A DNA stretch of 64,000 nucleotides from Corynespora cassiicola. Lineage: Eukaryota; Ascomycota; Dothideomycetes; Pleosporales; Corynesporascaceae. The first letter of the stretch is position 1; each line of letters opens with the position of its first letter. Location of the stretch: NCBI GenBank assembly GCA_022059125.1, contig JAEUWY010000019.1, positions 620,001 through 684,000 of the forward strand, in the 5' to 3' direction. The notes under the pieces were generated by a model. That model saw nothing but the letters and a program-made list of their open reading frames with translations, was not told the origin of the DNA and did not search any database. The position numbers were made by a program, and so were the translations under genes. Positions 12,484 to 22,489 of this stretch are shown here, in pieces.

Positions 12484-12728
12484 ATTGATTCATGCCTACC
12501 TCTAGTACGAGGTGCCTGTCAGCTTTCACGTGCCTGTCGGCCATCACCTGGGCAAGGATGAGACTTGGTTGTACACGTCGGACGGTACGGTGTTTGGTCG
12601 CCGCGGGCTTGTAATGTCTAGGCATGTTATTCTTTATACAGTGTCGGTTTTTGTTCTCTGTCCATGTGTACTTGCATGATACTACCCGCTCCCGCCGTGA
12701 CGCCATGGATGCCCGCCTTCATCAGCTT

Positions 12729-13440
12729 CTACCCGCAGCAGACAGTAGCGTTCGCCTCCATCCGGTCATTGCCACTATTTCCCACTTTGAATCTCTCCCA
12801 GCCAAAGACGAAGTAGCCCAGATACGCCCCAATGAAGATGCAGATGATGATGTATCCGTTGTAATACATGGCGAGCAGCATGACGAAATAGGCTACCGCA
12901 AACTGTAGCATGTGCAACAGAGCGCGAACTGCTTGTTGCATCAGATTTGGGCGAAAGGAGAGGCTGGTGCCGGACGCTCCGTGGGTGGCCTCAGCAGTCG
13001 ATGCCGGCTTCTTGCTGCCATGGTGGAAGGAATAGGCCGAGTTGACGGCTGGGGCTTCGGCAGGCAGAGACGGAGTGTATTTGTCCACAAGGTAGCGGTC
13101 GTATTCCTTGCCTGCACGACGAAGGCACTCGAGCGACATGACGAGGAGGACTACGCCTATGCAAGATCCAGCAAACATGGCCTTGGAGGTCATGCGCCAT
13201 GAGCTAGCAATGAAGCCTGGTCCTCAATCAGCACCGGCGTTGGTTCGTTGCGCCCCATGGCACCGCCGCATCTCCAGCCAACGTACATGAATCGATTGTA
13301 TTCCAATTCCATAACATTGAAATTTTGCATTCGCTGCCTCCCATGCCATGGTCCATCCCGCCTTGAGTGCTCGACGGCATTGCTGACATTGCTGTCGTGG
13401 CAGTCGCCATGCCGGTCATAGCGTGATCAGAGTGATCCAT
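12729..13440 (-). CDS. Ctr-family high-affinity copper transporter
   Basis: Homotrimeric Cu(I) importer of the plasma or vacuolar membrane. Exon 1 is 13440-13287, the intron 13217-13286 (70 bp, gtacgt...accag), and exon 2 is 13216-12729; 213 residues in all. The N-terminus is rich in Met and His (MDHSDHAMTGM, GGMDHGMGG), as in Ctr metal-binding ectodomains. TM1 begins at the splice (SWRMTSKAMFAGSCIGVVLL). A cytosolic loop leads to TM2 with the copper-gating MxxxM (VMLLAM), and TM3 carries GxxxG (IGAYLGYFVFGW). The C-terminus ends CCG, like the metal-binding HCH/CxC tails of the family. An upstream in-frame ATG at 13497 would add 19 residues of ordinary sequence; I prefer 13440. It is convergent with the metallothionein gene. 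Confidence 0.92.
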
Positions 13441-14745
13441 GCTGCAGGTGAAAGGGGTGATCTTTAGAGTCGGAGAGTGTAGCTTAGGTGTGACCAAGGC
13501 TCAGAGTCGTGCGCTGGAGCGCGGTTGTCGATGGGGGATAAAAGAATAAGGCCATGGAGGACGCCTGGAGAAAGTGGCTCTTGTCTTGGAAGCAACGCAA
13601 ACTTTCTCAACAACCCGACATGAATCGAATGACCCATGGCTACCCAGGTATCCAATCGTCCACCTTCTGGGCTCTCGCGTATCATGGCACTGGAGGTACC
13701 ACGCTGGTCGTGCTGTGGTTGGAGCCACAGTTCAAGCCGTTATCGGCTAGTCGCTCGCGGGCATTTGAGCAAATTACGTTCGGCTGGCTGTCTCTCAACG
13801 CGCCCCTTGCCATATCTCCATCGACTGAATCTCCGCGCGCCTTCCTGTAGCCTTCCAGTGTAAAAGTCCATGTTAGTACCAAAGGTTGTGAAGCTGTCAA
13901 TGGCCATGGACATTCACGGGAGCTCCTGCCTTGGCATTGCCGAGAACTGCGACATACCTAGACACGGCAGAGCCACCAAAACACAATTGGAGGTGCGTGA
14001 GCGCTATGTATGCCTCCCTAGCTTGTCATCAAAACACGTGGTCGGACAGGACAGCGCCCATCCCGATCACTGAGATGGGTGGCGATAGGAACATGGATGA
14101 GAACAGGACCGCCGACCAGGCGCTGGCGCAAGCAACGATTGACCCCCCACACGACTGCAACTAGAATGTCAACGTCGGACAGAACGAAGAGAATGTTGTA
14201 TGCGATAGTCATGCTCCAGTGGTGTGCCTGTGGATCTTGGAACTGGAGGCTCGTTCCGGTGGCTAGCGCATATCCAAGGCACCTCTCGCAGTCCTCTCGA
14301 GGAGTCTGGGAGATCATCATCCTCGGTCATCACGTGCCCACATGCTCGTCGTCACGTGCTATGACGCTGGTGGTCCACAGCCCTGAAGGGCATGACCTCG
14401 GTTTGCCCTGCACCTCCGAGTGTTGCCAGGCGCTCTCTACTCCCTGACCCAGTACCGCAGTAAGCCCCCATGTATATTTGTCCGCGGATGGTTCCGGATA
14501 TATGCCGGCGCGACGACAAGATGGCCATCCGCATGCTGCCGCTTCCGCTCGGGGGAGGAACAGCTTATATCCAGGTGTCTACCGCGCTGAAAAGGCCCCG
14601 CAAAATCATCCTGGAGGGCTCGGGCTTGTCACAGCTGGAGACACCTGCCGCCTCAGAGACCTGAAAGCAACTCATTCACCGTTCGCCGAGTCCATGTCCA
14701 TTGACCCTTCATCAGTAGCATCCGAACGAACACACCAGTTCTGCC
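13441..14745. other. 1.3-kb region without a defensible gene
   Basis: This holds the promoter of the Ctr gene on the left and of the sterol acyltransferase on the right. On the minus strand there are protein-like fragments. One hydrophobic stretch lies near 14120-14220 (MTIAYNILFVLSDVDILVAV). A 57-codon frame lies near 13750-13920 and begins MSMAIDSFTTFG. No set of splice sites joined them into one frame, so they may be a decayed gene or chance. No repeat or RNA gene was seen. Confidence 0.3.
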
Positions 14746-16695
14746 ATGGCTTCGAACACCGGCCATGCTCACACAGCCGCCGAACACAGGCAGTCAGAAC
14801 CCTCGATCACGACCGGCGGCTCGGTGGTGCCGAACCCTTATGGTGACTTCCCCGAGCCACCTGACACGACCAGCGAAGATTCATGGGCGCACGATGCTTC
14901 TTATACCCCTTCCGACTACAGTAGCACAAGCCCGTCACAGCCACATGGAGCCACCGAAGAAGCGAACACATGGAGCACGGATACTACCGCTGTTGCATCC
15001 GATGCGAGCGGAAGGAGGAAAAGCGTGCAGGTCGTCATCCAGGAGTCGGACAAGACGGGACGCTACACGCTTGTCGCCGATGATCCGGAATTCCGTGAGA
15101 TAATGCGGATGGCCATCGAGCGCGAGGCCGCTAGATTGCACGGCACAGGCAGAAGTCGGATACGAGACCTGGCCTTCACGCAGCAATTCACCACTTTTGA
15201 CCGTCAAAACCCTCGCGGCTCGCAGTCGCCCTTTCGCGGCTTTTTCACACTGTTTTGGCTGGCCATGGCATTGTTGCTCATCAAGATCGCAGCGCAAAAC
15301 TACAAGAATCAAGGCTCCGTGTTTGGAAGAGCCGAGATCCTGCATCTGATGATCGACCGAGACTTGGTTTTGATGCTTGCTACGGATGCCATCATGTGCC
15401 TGTCCACGAGTTTTGGATATGTTCTTCAAAAGGCCATTGCAAAACATCTCTTGAGCTGGGGCGGATCCGGCTGGATAATACAGTCATTGTGGCAGATGCT
15501 CTTCACAGTCGGTGTTCTGTGCGTGAGCTTCTATCGCCAGTGGCCATGGACACATACGGTATTCATCTTCCTGCACGATTTTGTACTTTTGATGAAGCAA
15601 CATTCGTATTCCTTTTACAATGGTTACTTGTCGCAAGTCTTGCGCCGCCGCACATTGCTGCAGCAGAAACTCAAGCAATTGGACGCAATCGAGACACATC
15701 AGACTCGCGCCACACCACCGCTTGCGGAAACGACAGCGCTGGACCCCATGACCCCATCTGACGCCGTGCGCTGTCGAGCCATCGGCCCTAAGCACTCGAC
15801 CAATTTGGCCGGGGAGCAAAGTGACATCGCCCTGGTGGCGAAATCAATTGAAGCGCGTCAGCCGCTCGACGATGACCAAGTCCAGACTTTCCGTGGGGTC
15901 TTGACTACCGAGATCACCCTCTTGGATGAGGAACTCCGATCCAAATGCACCACCATGGACAATGTCTACCCAAACAATCTCAATCTTCGAAACTTTATCG
16001 ATTGGACCTGTCTGCCTACCTTGGTGTATGAACTCGAATACCCGCGCCAAAAGAACATCAACTGGTGGTACGTGGCCGAAAAGTTGGCAGCAACGCTTGG
16101 GGTCATATGGATCATGATCATCATCTCCCAGGCATACATATACCCTGTTGTGATCCAAACTGTTTCCCAGAAAGAGGCCGGCATACCGCTTGAGGAACGC
16201 TGGAAGGAGTTTCCTTGGGTCCTCTCCGACATGCTCTTCCCACTGCTCCTCGAACAGCTTCTGGCCTGGTATGTCATTTGGGAATGCGTTCTCAATGCGC
16301 TTGCCGAAATCACTAGGTTTGCAGATCGCGGCTTCTATGGCGACTGGTGGAATTCGGTATCTTGGGACCAGTACGCAAGAGATTGGAACCGGCCTGTGCA
16401 CAACTTCCTCCTCCGCCACGTCTATCATAGCTCCATCTCCGCCTTTCATCTGAGCAAAATGGGTGCTACCTTTGTGACTTTTTTCCTGAGCGCCGTGGTG
16501 CATGAGCTGCTCATGTTCTGTCTATTCCACAAGGTCAGGGGCTACCTATTCATCCTCCAACTCAGCCAGGTGCCCTTGGCTGCCCTTAGCAAGACTAGGT
16601 TGATGAAGGGAAGGGACACACTTGGCAACATCATCTTTTGGTTTGGTCTGTTTATAGGCCCAAGTCTACTCACCAGCTTGTATCTAATTGTATAG
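14746..16695 (+). CDS. Sterol O-acyltransferase (ARE1/ARE2 type, MBOAT family)
   Basis: ER membrane enzyme that transfers acyl chains from acyl-CoA to ergosterol or its precursors, making steryl esters for lipid droplets. It is one exon of 649 residues, as usual for the family. The N-terminal 130 residues are hydrophilic and low in complexity. Multiple hydrophobic segments start near residue 165. MBOAT/ACAT signatures are the FYGDWWN motif at residues 530-536 and the active-site histidine in AVVHELLM at residue 586. HSYSFYNGYL and PTLVYELEYPR are also typical of ACAT/DGAT1 enzymes. ARE and DGAT1 are close relatives; the HSYSFYNGY and YPR motifs favour ARE. The start at 14746 (MASNTGH) is the first ATG in frame. 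Confidence 0.93.
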   Translation: MASNTGHAHTAAEHRQSEPSITTGGSVVPNPYGDFPEPPDTTSEDSWAHDASYTPSDYSSTSPSQPHGATEEANTWSTDTTAVASDASGRRKSVQVVIQESDKTGRYTLVADDPEFREIMRMAIEREAARLHGTGRSRIRDLAFTQQFTTFDRQNPRGSQSPFRGFFTLFWLAMALLLIKIAAQNYKNQGSVFGRAEILHLMIDRDLVLMLATDAIMCLSTSFGYVLQKAIAKHLLSWGGSGWIIQSLWQMLFTVGVLCVSFYRQWPWTHTVFIFLHDFVLLMKQHSYSFYNGYLSQVLRRRTLLQQKLKQLDAIETHQTRATPPLAETTALDPMTPSDAVRCRAIGPKHSTNLAGEQSDIALVAKSIEARQPLDDDQVQTFRGVLTTEITLLDEELRSKCTTMDNVYPNNLNLRNFIDWTCLPTLVYELEYPRQKNINWWYVAEKLAATLGVIWIMIIISQAYIYPVVIQTVSQKEAGIPLEERWKEFPWVLSDMLFPLLLEQLLAWYVIWECVLNALAEITRFADRGFYGDWWNSVSWDQYARDWNRPVHNFLLRHVYHSSISAFHLSKMGATFVTFFLSAVVHELLMFCLFHKVRGYLFILQLSQVPLAALSKTRLMKGRDTLGNIIFWFGLFIGPSLLTSLYLIV

Positions 16696-17342
16696 GGAGT
16701 AGCCAGGCTCTCAAAGACTGCATGGGTACGGCGCCAGCGCGGCGGTATCCGCCCTGACTATCAAATGCAATGCCCTCGTGTGCCTCAGTCTCAAGGAATG
16801 CATACTGCTGTATTGTCCATTACCACGCCTTCATATCTCTCGGTTATAAAGAGCATGCACTTCCTCATTACCCATCTTTGGACCTTCATGCGTCTCAGCC
16901 CTATAAAGTATATCCATCTCGACTATCTGTTGTTATGCCTTTATCAATTCCAGCTAAAAGGATACATGGAGCGTATCCACCTATTATTATGCCTCCACAT
17001 GTTTTGATTATGCCAGCACGTACTTCGCAATCGCCTGTTTATATGCCTTTGTGTGTTTTAGCTATGCAGATACGTACTTCTTAATTGTCTATTAATATGC
17101 ATTCATGTTTTTTGTATGTTGGGGGTACGCGACTCTCCGTTATCCGTGGTTATGAGACGTAACCCCTCCCCCAGGTGATGGAATAAAATACGATGTCTCC
17201 ATGTGTCACAGTGATGAAGAATGCAATTCATTTGGTAAGCAACCTAGGACTTATCAAGCGCCAGCCAGCAATGACTCTACGCCAGTAAACGCCCATTTGT
17301 TGCCATCATGACCTTTTCCAGCATGCCATAACTGAGTGTTGC
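16696..17342. other. Intergenic region between convergent genes
   Basis: The gap holds the 3' ends of the acyltransferase and Myb genes. A degenerate 54-bp minisatellite occupies its middle and is listed separately. A 104-codon open frame at 16770-17084 only follows the repeat and is not called. Confidence 0.5.
16828..17110. repeat. Degenerate 54-bp minisatellite
   Basis: The seed tatgc(ct) recurs at 16934, 16988, 17042 and 17096, that is three times at exactly 54 bp. Shared parts of the units are TATGCCT, GTTTT, TATGCmrG and ACGTACTTC. More diverged copies with a ccttcat seed are seen at about 16828 and 16883. Copies differ by many substitutions but keep length, which suggests an old array. 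54 is a multiple of 3, so a chance open frame runs through it. Confidence 0.7.
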
Positions 17343-18695
17343 TCATTCTGAAGTCTCTCGTCTGGTGCGTCTTCGGATCAACTCGCCGACGGCTCTCAAA
17401 GTTTCATCAAAGGTCTCCTTCTCCTCGACATCATCAGCGAGTTCTCGCACGACGGCTTTCAAATCATCGACTCTCCAAGGCATCCGAATGGCCTCCCAGT
17501 TGACTTCGGCCCACGATTCGATCGAGTACTTCCGCCATTGAAGAGCAATGCACTTCACAATGGCAATCTTATCATTCCAGTCCATCTCAGCGACATCTTT
17601 GTACACCTTACTCTTTTGGAGAGCCTTCCATTTCTGAAGGCATTGGAGGCGACTGCGGGATCCCATTTGGGTGGCGACGGCATTCCAGTCAATGGAAGCC
17701 GAGGTCCAATCGTTTGAAAGGAGACCCGCTTCTTTCCTCGCTTTGATGTCGCTTCTTAGAACTCGCTCAATGGCTTCCTGCAAACGCAACTCCTCTTCTT
17801 CAGAGAACCTCCTGAACTTCTGCTGATTTCCATGTTGGAGATAGTTCCTCCAGCGATCGCGGCAATTCTCCGGCGTCCGTGTGCCCAATATATCACTTAT
17901 GAGCTTCCATTTGGAGTCATGCTCCTCGTGGAGTTTTTCGAGTAGTCTGTCCTCCTCTTCCGACCAAGGCCCCCCTGTGACGTGCGTGTACCTGCGTCGT
18001 ACCCATCGATTGATGGCTGTCCTTTTGCGTGATGGAAGCGTCTCATAAAGGCAGTTCCATAACTGAGAACTCAGATCCTTCAGCTCTTCTTGGTCTGAGG
18101 AGTGACCATAGTCTTTGTTGTTAACCAAGGAGAATTGGATGATGCCAACAAGACGGTCAACATCTAGGGAGTGATGATCTTGAATGTCCCTTAGCTGCCG
18201 ACGTATCATTTCTGCCTCGTCGTTGGTGAATTCGCCGGCATCGCGAACATCAGGCGGGTGCTGCAGCGTGCGTGAGTTCGCAAGCTCAACCTCAGCCGGG
18301 GTGAGGTTATCAGAGGCCAAGTCTTGTCGTTTGCGTCTGGCAATTGAAGGATTGTCAGGGGGTTCTGAGGGTACGCGACTGGGGCTTGCGTTTGGCATTT
18401 GGCGTGATTCCTCTTGGATGGGTTGACTAGGCGGAAAGTTTACTCCTTCATGGCCTTCAATCTTGATGGTGATCTCTTTGCCCTGCTCGGCATCGGGTTT
18501 CCGTCTCTTCTTCTTCTTCTTGCGCCTGCGAGAGTCATCTTGCTCTTGGTCCGTGGGGAGCTCATCGCGACCGCGTTTGGAAGAGGTTGCAGCGGCGGTG
18601 GCAGTGGCAGTGGCAGCAGGTACAGGATCGTGAGAGGGCGGCGGTGAAGCCAGCATCGCCATCGTGGCAAAGAAACCTTCACCCACGATGGACAC
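17343..18695 (-). CDS. Myb/SANT-domain DNA-binding protein, REB1/NSI1/TTF1-like
   Basis: Probable nuclear DNA-binding protein of the Reb1/Nsi1 (RNA polymerase I termination factor) type. It is a single exon of 450 residues. The N-terminal third is disordered, with a strongly basic cluster (SRRRKKKKKRRK, likely nuclear signal). A conserved helical part precedes the first Myb repeat, GGPWSEEEDRLLEKLHEEH...WKLISDILGTRTPENCRDRWRNYL. A second Myb-like repeat follows (KFRRFSEEEELRLQEAI...WNAVATQMGSRSRLQCLQKW). This two-repeat layout with a long insertion is what Reb1 and TTF1 relatives show. The exact orthology is inferred. A second possible start lies 11 codons in (MAMLAS). Confidence 0.75.
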   Translation of the reverse strand: MSIVGEGFFATMAMLASPPPSHDPVPAATATATAAATSSKRGRDELPTDQEQDDSRRRKKKKKRRKPDAEQGKEITIKIEGHEGVNFPPSQPIQEESRQMPNASPSRVPSEPPDNPSIARRKRQDLASDNLTPAEVELANSRTLQHPPDVRDAGEFTNDEAEMIRRQLRDIQDHHSLDVDRLVGIIQFSLVNNKDYGHSSDQEELKDLSSQLWNCLYETLPSRKRTAINRWVRRRYTHVTGGPWSEEEDRLLEKLHEEHDSKWKLISDILGTRTPENCRDRWRNYLQHGNQQKFRRFSEEEELRLQEAIERVLRSDIKARKEAGLLSNDWTSASIDWNAVATQMGSRSRLQCLQKWKALQKSKVYKDVAEMDWNDKIAIVKCIALQWRKYSIESWAEVNWEAIRMPWRVDDLKAVVRELADDVEEKETFDETLRAVGELIRRRTRRETSE

Positions 18696-19639
18696 TGGCA
18701 GATGGACACTGGCAGAGTGTTTTGGAGACGCAGTTGCAGGTAAGTGGGGCAGAAGGTGGAGCGACGACTGGAGCTTGGCGCGTATCTAGGTACTAGCGCG
18801 TCACACGCATCACGTGCTCGCTTATAGACCTCCCCGTGCAATTGGGAAGTTTTATGGAGCCGACACAGCATTAAGTGGCTGTAATTAGAATACGCTAGAT
18901 ATCCGAGCTGGGGTGAGGGACTGTACCTACCGCTACTGAGGCATGCTGCCCGGAGCTTTTTTTTTGGGCTCTCGCGTGGGTACAGTCCTTCCTTTAGCTT
19001 AAGTATAGCTATCTAGCATGATACAATCTTTGTTGAATTAGGAGAGTCAATTATGGAGCCGACAAAGCATTAAGTAGCTGCCGCAAAAACGCAAGCACGG
19101 TGATTTTGTTGAAGAACAAAACTAGTTGATGATGGTAAAGTACAATACTTTTTCTCTGCCTCAGAGAGGCGTGGTGTTTTTCTCTCTAGAAGAGTAGATA
19201 TATCGCACAGCCCACAGAGTATTGAAAGGCTACTATAAACACTCGACTGCACGAAACCAATTGACAAGACGGCAAAAAAGAGAGCGGTACTGATACAGAA
19301 TAAAGGAAACACACGAAAAACTAGCTGAGCACGACAGTGGAGAATGTCCGATCAACAAAAACGTGAGGATCCATCCCCGTAGCCGAGCCTTCGGGCAGGT
19401 TGAAGTAATGCTTCTGACGGCGTAAAAAGCTACAGGCAAAGTACATGATCAGGGCCGGTCGCGACCGGTGAATGTTTTGAATTGCGATATGATCAGAGAT
19501 TCCATCTAGAGCATCTATGTGCAGCCAAGTTGTGGAAGGGAAAACGCCAAAGTGCTATGGATAAATGGCTCCAGGACTGGAGACAGGAGCAGACAGAGAA
19601 GACAAAGAATTAGGACCAGCAGGAGTGGAAATCTATGCT
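18696..19639. other. Intergenic region between REB1-like and carnitine carrier genes
   Basis: The left part is the promoter of the Myb gene and the right part the 3' flank of the carrier. A nested direct and inverted repeat sits at 18852-19080 and is listed separately. Nothing else was recognised. Confidence 0.4.
18852..19080. repeat. Direct-repeat-flanked hairpin element (MITE-like)
   Basis: A 30-bp sequence at 18852-18881 recurs at 19051-19080 with three mismatches, in direct orientation 199 bp apart; both begin ttatggagccgaca. Between them are nested inverted repeats. GCTAGATA (about 18893) faces TATCTAGC (about 19010), and GGACTGTACC (about 18909) faces GGTACAGTCC (about 18979). Together they can fold into an imperfect hairpin. 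No coding capacity is present. It may be a small non-autonomous element or a decayed promoter duplication. Confidence 0.45.
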
Positions 19640-20682
19640 CTACTCGCCATCGCGATCCAACATTTTACTCATGGCCTTTTGGGCGACTTCGACGCCGAGG
19701 AAGGTGGCGGCATTTGCAGGAACGGCCCTTGCCATGGCCGGGCCCATGCCGGGGAAGAATGCTTTGAGGCCTCCGCTCGCATGGATTCCTCTGATGGTGC
19801 CACTAATGGTCGGCCTGCCCTCTGCACTCTGTAAACGCGACTTGATGGTGTCGATGGGGAACACTGGAATCCACATGGCGACGCCTGCAGCACCTCCGGC
19901 GACCATGACGGCAGATAGCGAGAGCTGCCCTGGCTTTCCCGTGTCCGGATCCTTTGGGGTAAGTCTGCGCTTGACCAGCTCGTACGTGGCAAAGTAGCAG
20001 GCGGAGCCGGGGCCGTCGCGGGCCAGTGTCATGGCAGAGCCGCGGAAAACAGAGCGGATGCCACCCTCCTTGTAAAGCTGACGCACGACATCGACACCAC
20101 CCGAGTATTTTGGCTTCTCGCCGGGGGCGAGTTGCTTCTGGCCCTGGATCTGGAGGAGGACCTTGACGCGCTCGAAAGGAGCAGTGATGAGCGTCATGGG
20201 GATTGCGCTGAAGAAGCCGGCGGCGGAGATCTGGGCGACCGAATACTGGCCGTTCTGGACGGTCGAGAAGCTCGAAACGAGCTGCTTTCCAACGTCGTAG
20301 CCCCAGAAGGATACGGCGACTGCGAGTGTCAGCGTGTGGAGACGGGCGCGGGCACGGCGTCTGGAAGGCACTCACACATGGGCGTCACGCCCACCAGGGG
20401 GGCAGAGACACCGGCATACAGTCCCCGAGCTAGGCCCTCGCGCGCGACCGTCTTGCGCACCACGTCCATGGCGCCGCTGTACACACCCTTCTCGGCCGTC
20501 TGCAGGCGGACCTTGACCAGGTCGAAGGGATGGCCGACGACGACGGCGCACACTCCGCCCACGCCGCCAGCGACCAGGGCACGCAGTGACTGGAGCGACG
20601 ACTTGGTGGCTACGACGACGTCCTCCTTGAGCTCCTGCGCCGAGGGCAGGGTCTCGGCCTTGAGGGGGCTTTCAGCGGTCAT
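19640..20682 (-). CDS. Mitochondrial carnitine/acylcarnitine carrier (CRC1/AcuH type)
   Basis: Inner-membrane antiporter bringing acylcarnitines into mitochondria in exchange for carnitine; needed for acetate and fatty acid use. Exon 1 is 20682-20376, the intron 20320-20375 (56 bp), and exon 2 is 20319-19640; 328 residues. The three mitochondrial carrier repeats are clear: PFDLVKVRLQ, PFERVKVLLQ and PIDTIKSRLQ. The motif RGLYAGVSAPLVGVTPMFAVSFWGYD spans the splice and is typical of carnitine carriers, as is FRGSAMTLARDGPGSACYF. The hydrophilic N-terminus (MTAESPLKAETL) fits fungal members. Start chosen at 20682, the only ATG before repeat 1 in frame. Confidence 0.93.
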
Positions 20683-21046
20683 GACGGCGAGAAACTGAGG
20701 AACGGAGGGACGGAGAGACGAGGAGGCGAAGAGGCAAGGAGGCGAGGAGGCGAGAAGACGAAGAGGGTCAGTCTCAAGGCCAGAGTGAAGGAGGGAAAAA
20801 AACGTCGCAAGAGGCCAGCAGCGGTTTCATTGACATGTGCGCGCCCGCCTCCAGATTCCCGGCGCATGGCTGACGTAGGCCGTGTGCCTCGGCAGAACGG
20901 GATCCCCGCAGACCCTGCTCCGTCGACCATCGACCGTCCTCGGTGCGTGCTGCATGCGCCGGTCGAGCGGCATGGTCACTGCATCGAGCACCGCATCAAG
21001 CACTGCGACCCTTCGCCCGCCCGTGTCGTTCCCTGTATCTCAGACC

Positions 21047-21078
<32 letters not shown>

Positions 21079-22489
21079 CCCTCGTCCATATCTGGCGTGC
21101 TGCCGTGGATGCGGGGGCCCTTCTCCCCGTGCCCATCGTCATCACTGTTCGTTCTTGGAGCCCTTTCAAGGTGCCAAGGTCCATCTCGGAAGACTGCCAT
21201 GCCGAGGGTCCAGGGAGGAATCTCGTGTCTTTTGTCGAGTTCTTCTCGAAGCCTTGGGGCTTCCCCAAGGAGCACCCGGTCACTGCATTCATGGTGGAGT
21301 CGATTGAAACCATCCATGCCCCCACAGCCCTGTCAAAGTCGTCGGTCGTCTCTGGAGGTGTAATACATCATCTCTAAGACCAACCAGGAAGGATCCCGGA
21401 ACTGGTCGTCTTATTGTAATCACACGGTGCGTCCCACGACTTGCATCTCATGCACTGAGCGTGCGCCTCGCCGCACTTGAATGGTCAGAACAAGGACCCC
21501 TTTTGGATTGGCTGCTCCACCCACCTTGACACGCCGCAGCTTGCAATTCCCATGGCCCTTTTGGGATCCCGCGTGGGCCCTGTGTTTCCTTTGCGGACCA
21601 TGCTGATATTGTGTGATTGTGACCGCCATGCCTGATTGAGTGGCGCACAGCCATGCCAATCACCATGATGTCTCTATTACTTTCAATGCGGAACAGAGCA
21701 GAGCAGAGCAGAGTGCACCTGTAGGTGGATGTTCACAAACTGGACTGGAAGGTCTTCGACGCCTCAACCGTGCACTTGCATTCGACCCATGGCATCCTAT
21801 GTAGAGCGGCTCGCGGAGCTAATGAATCTTGTAGCCGGCGACTGCCTCAAGAGCAGGCGCCGAATCCTTTTCCTTGACCCACCGCCAGACGCTCAAACAA
21901 GACGGTCGCTGACGACGGTCTACTCTAGACTCTTGGTTGCGATACCGTGACCAAGGACAGATCTACTTCATGTCAATATTAGTGCAGCCGCTGCCTTCTA
22001 GCGCTCATCCGACAAGCCGGTCGAACTACTAAGAGTACCCGGTGCCTGTCGATTCATAACTGCACCAATCTGACGTTTTACCATGGGCATGTTGTTGAGA
22101 GACCGATCAGTATGTTCGTAAGGGAACAAAAAAAAAAAACCTCAGTGCACAGACATCACTACAAGTTCCTCCTCAGCCTGGCGTACGATTCATTGATTTT
22201 CAAATGGCAAGCTTGGAAAACGTGCAGTCATAATTGTTGATTGTGGCATCAATGATGCTCTCTCATCCTCTACGCTCGCTACACCAATCCCCCCGGCTAA
22301 ACTGTACAACATATGAGAAGTTAAATAGACAAAAGACAATACCCAAGAGCGCACCTACTCGTGCGTCTTCTAATTCCTGTACCCCCAAGACTTGATTCCC
22401 TAGATCCGTTACCCAAGAAGTAAAAGTTTTCGAAAGCGCCAACAATGCAAACGCCGTATCAGATCAGCACCTCGCTCTCCCTACGCCGT
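20683..22489. other. 1.8-kb intergenic region without a defensible gene
   Basis: The left end is the promoter of the carnitine carrier, with purine-rich gaggcgagg units on the plus strand (about 20715-20760). It also contains an AGC microsatellite (separate entry), a cagag tandem near 21692-21712 and an A-run near 22129. Open frames of 110-190 codons around 20785-21377 overlap one another on both strands and show only low-complexity Gln, Ala or Leu runs, so I do not call a gene. Confidence 0.4.
21048..21077. repeat. (AGC)10 microsatellite
   Basis: Ten perfect AGC units occur in intergenic DNA. It would encode polyGln, polyAla or polySer depending on frame, but no convincing gene surrounds it. 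Confidence 0.9.

Noticed and set aside
13441..13497. Earlier start of the Ctr transporter at 13497
   Set aside because: It adds 19 residues without Met/His character; the start at 13440 gives the usual MDHxxH beginning.
16770..17084. 104-codon frame in the 3' flank of the sterol acyltransferase
   Set aside because: It follows a 54-bp repeat whose unit is a multiple of three; no motif is present.
20785..21377. Overlapping frames with polyGln, polyAla or polyLeu over the AGC repeat
   Set aside because: Three frames on both strands are equally open; the length comes from the microsatellite and GC-rich context, with no domain or splice support.
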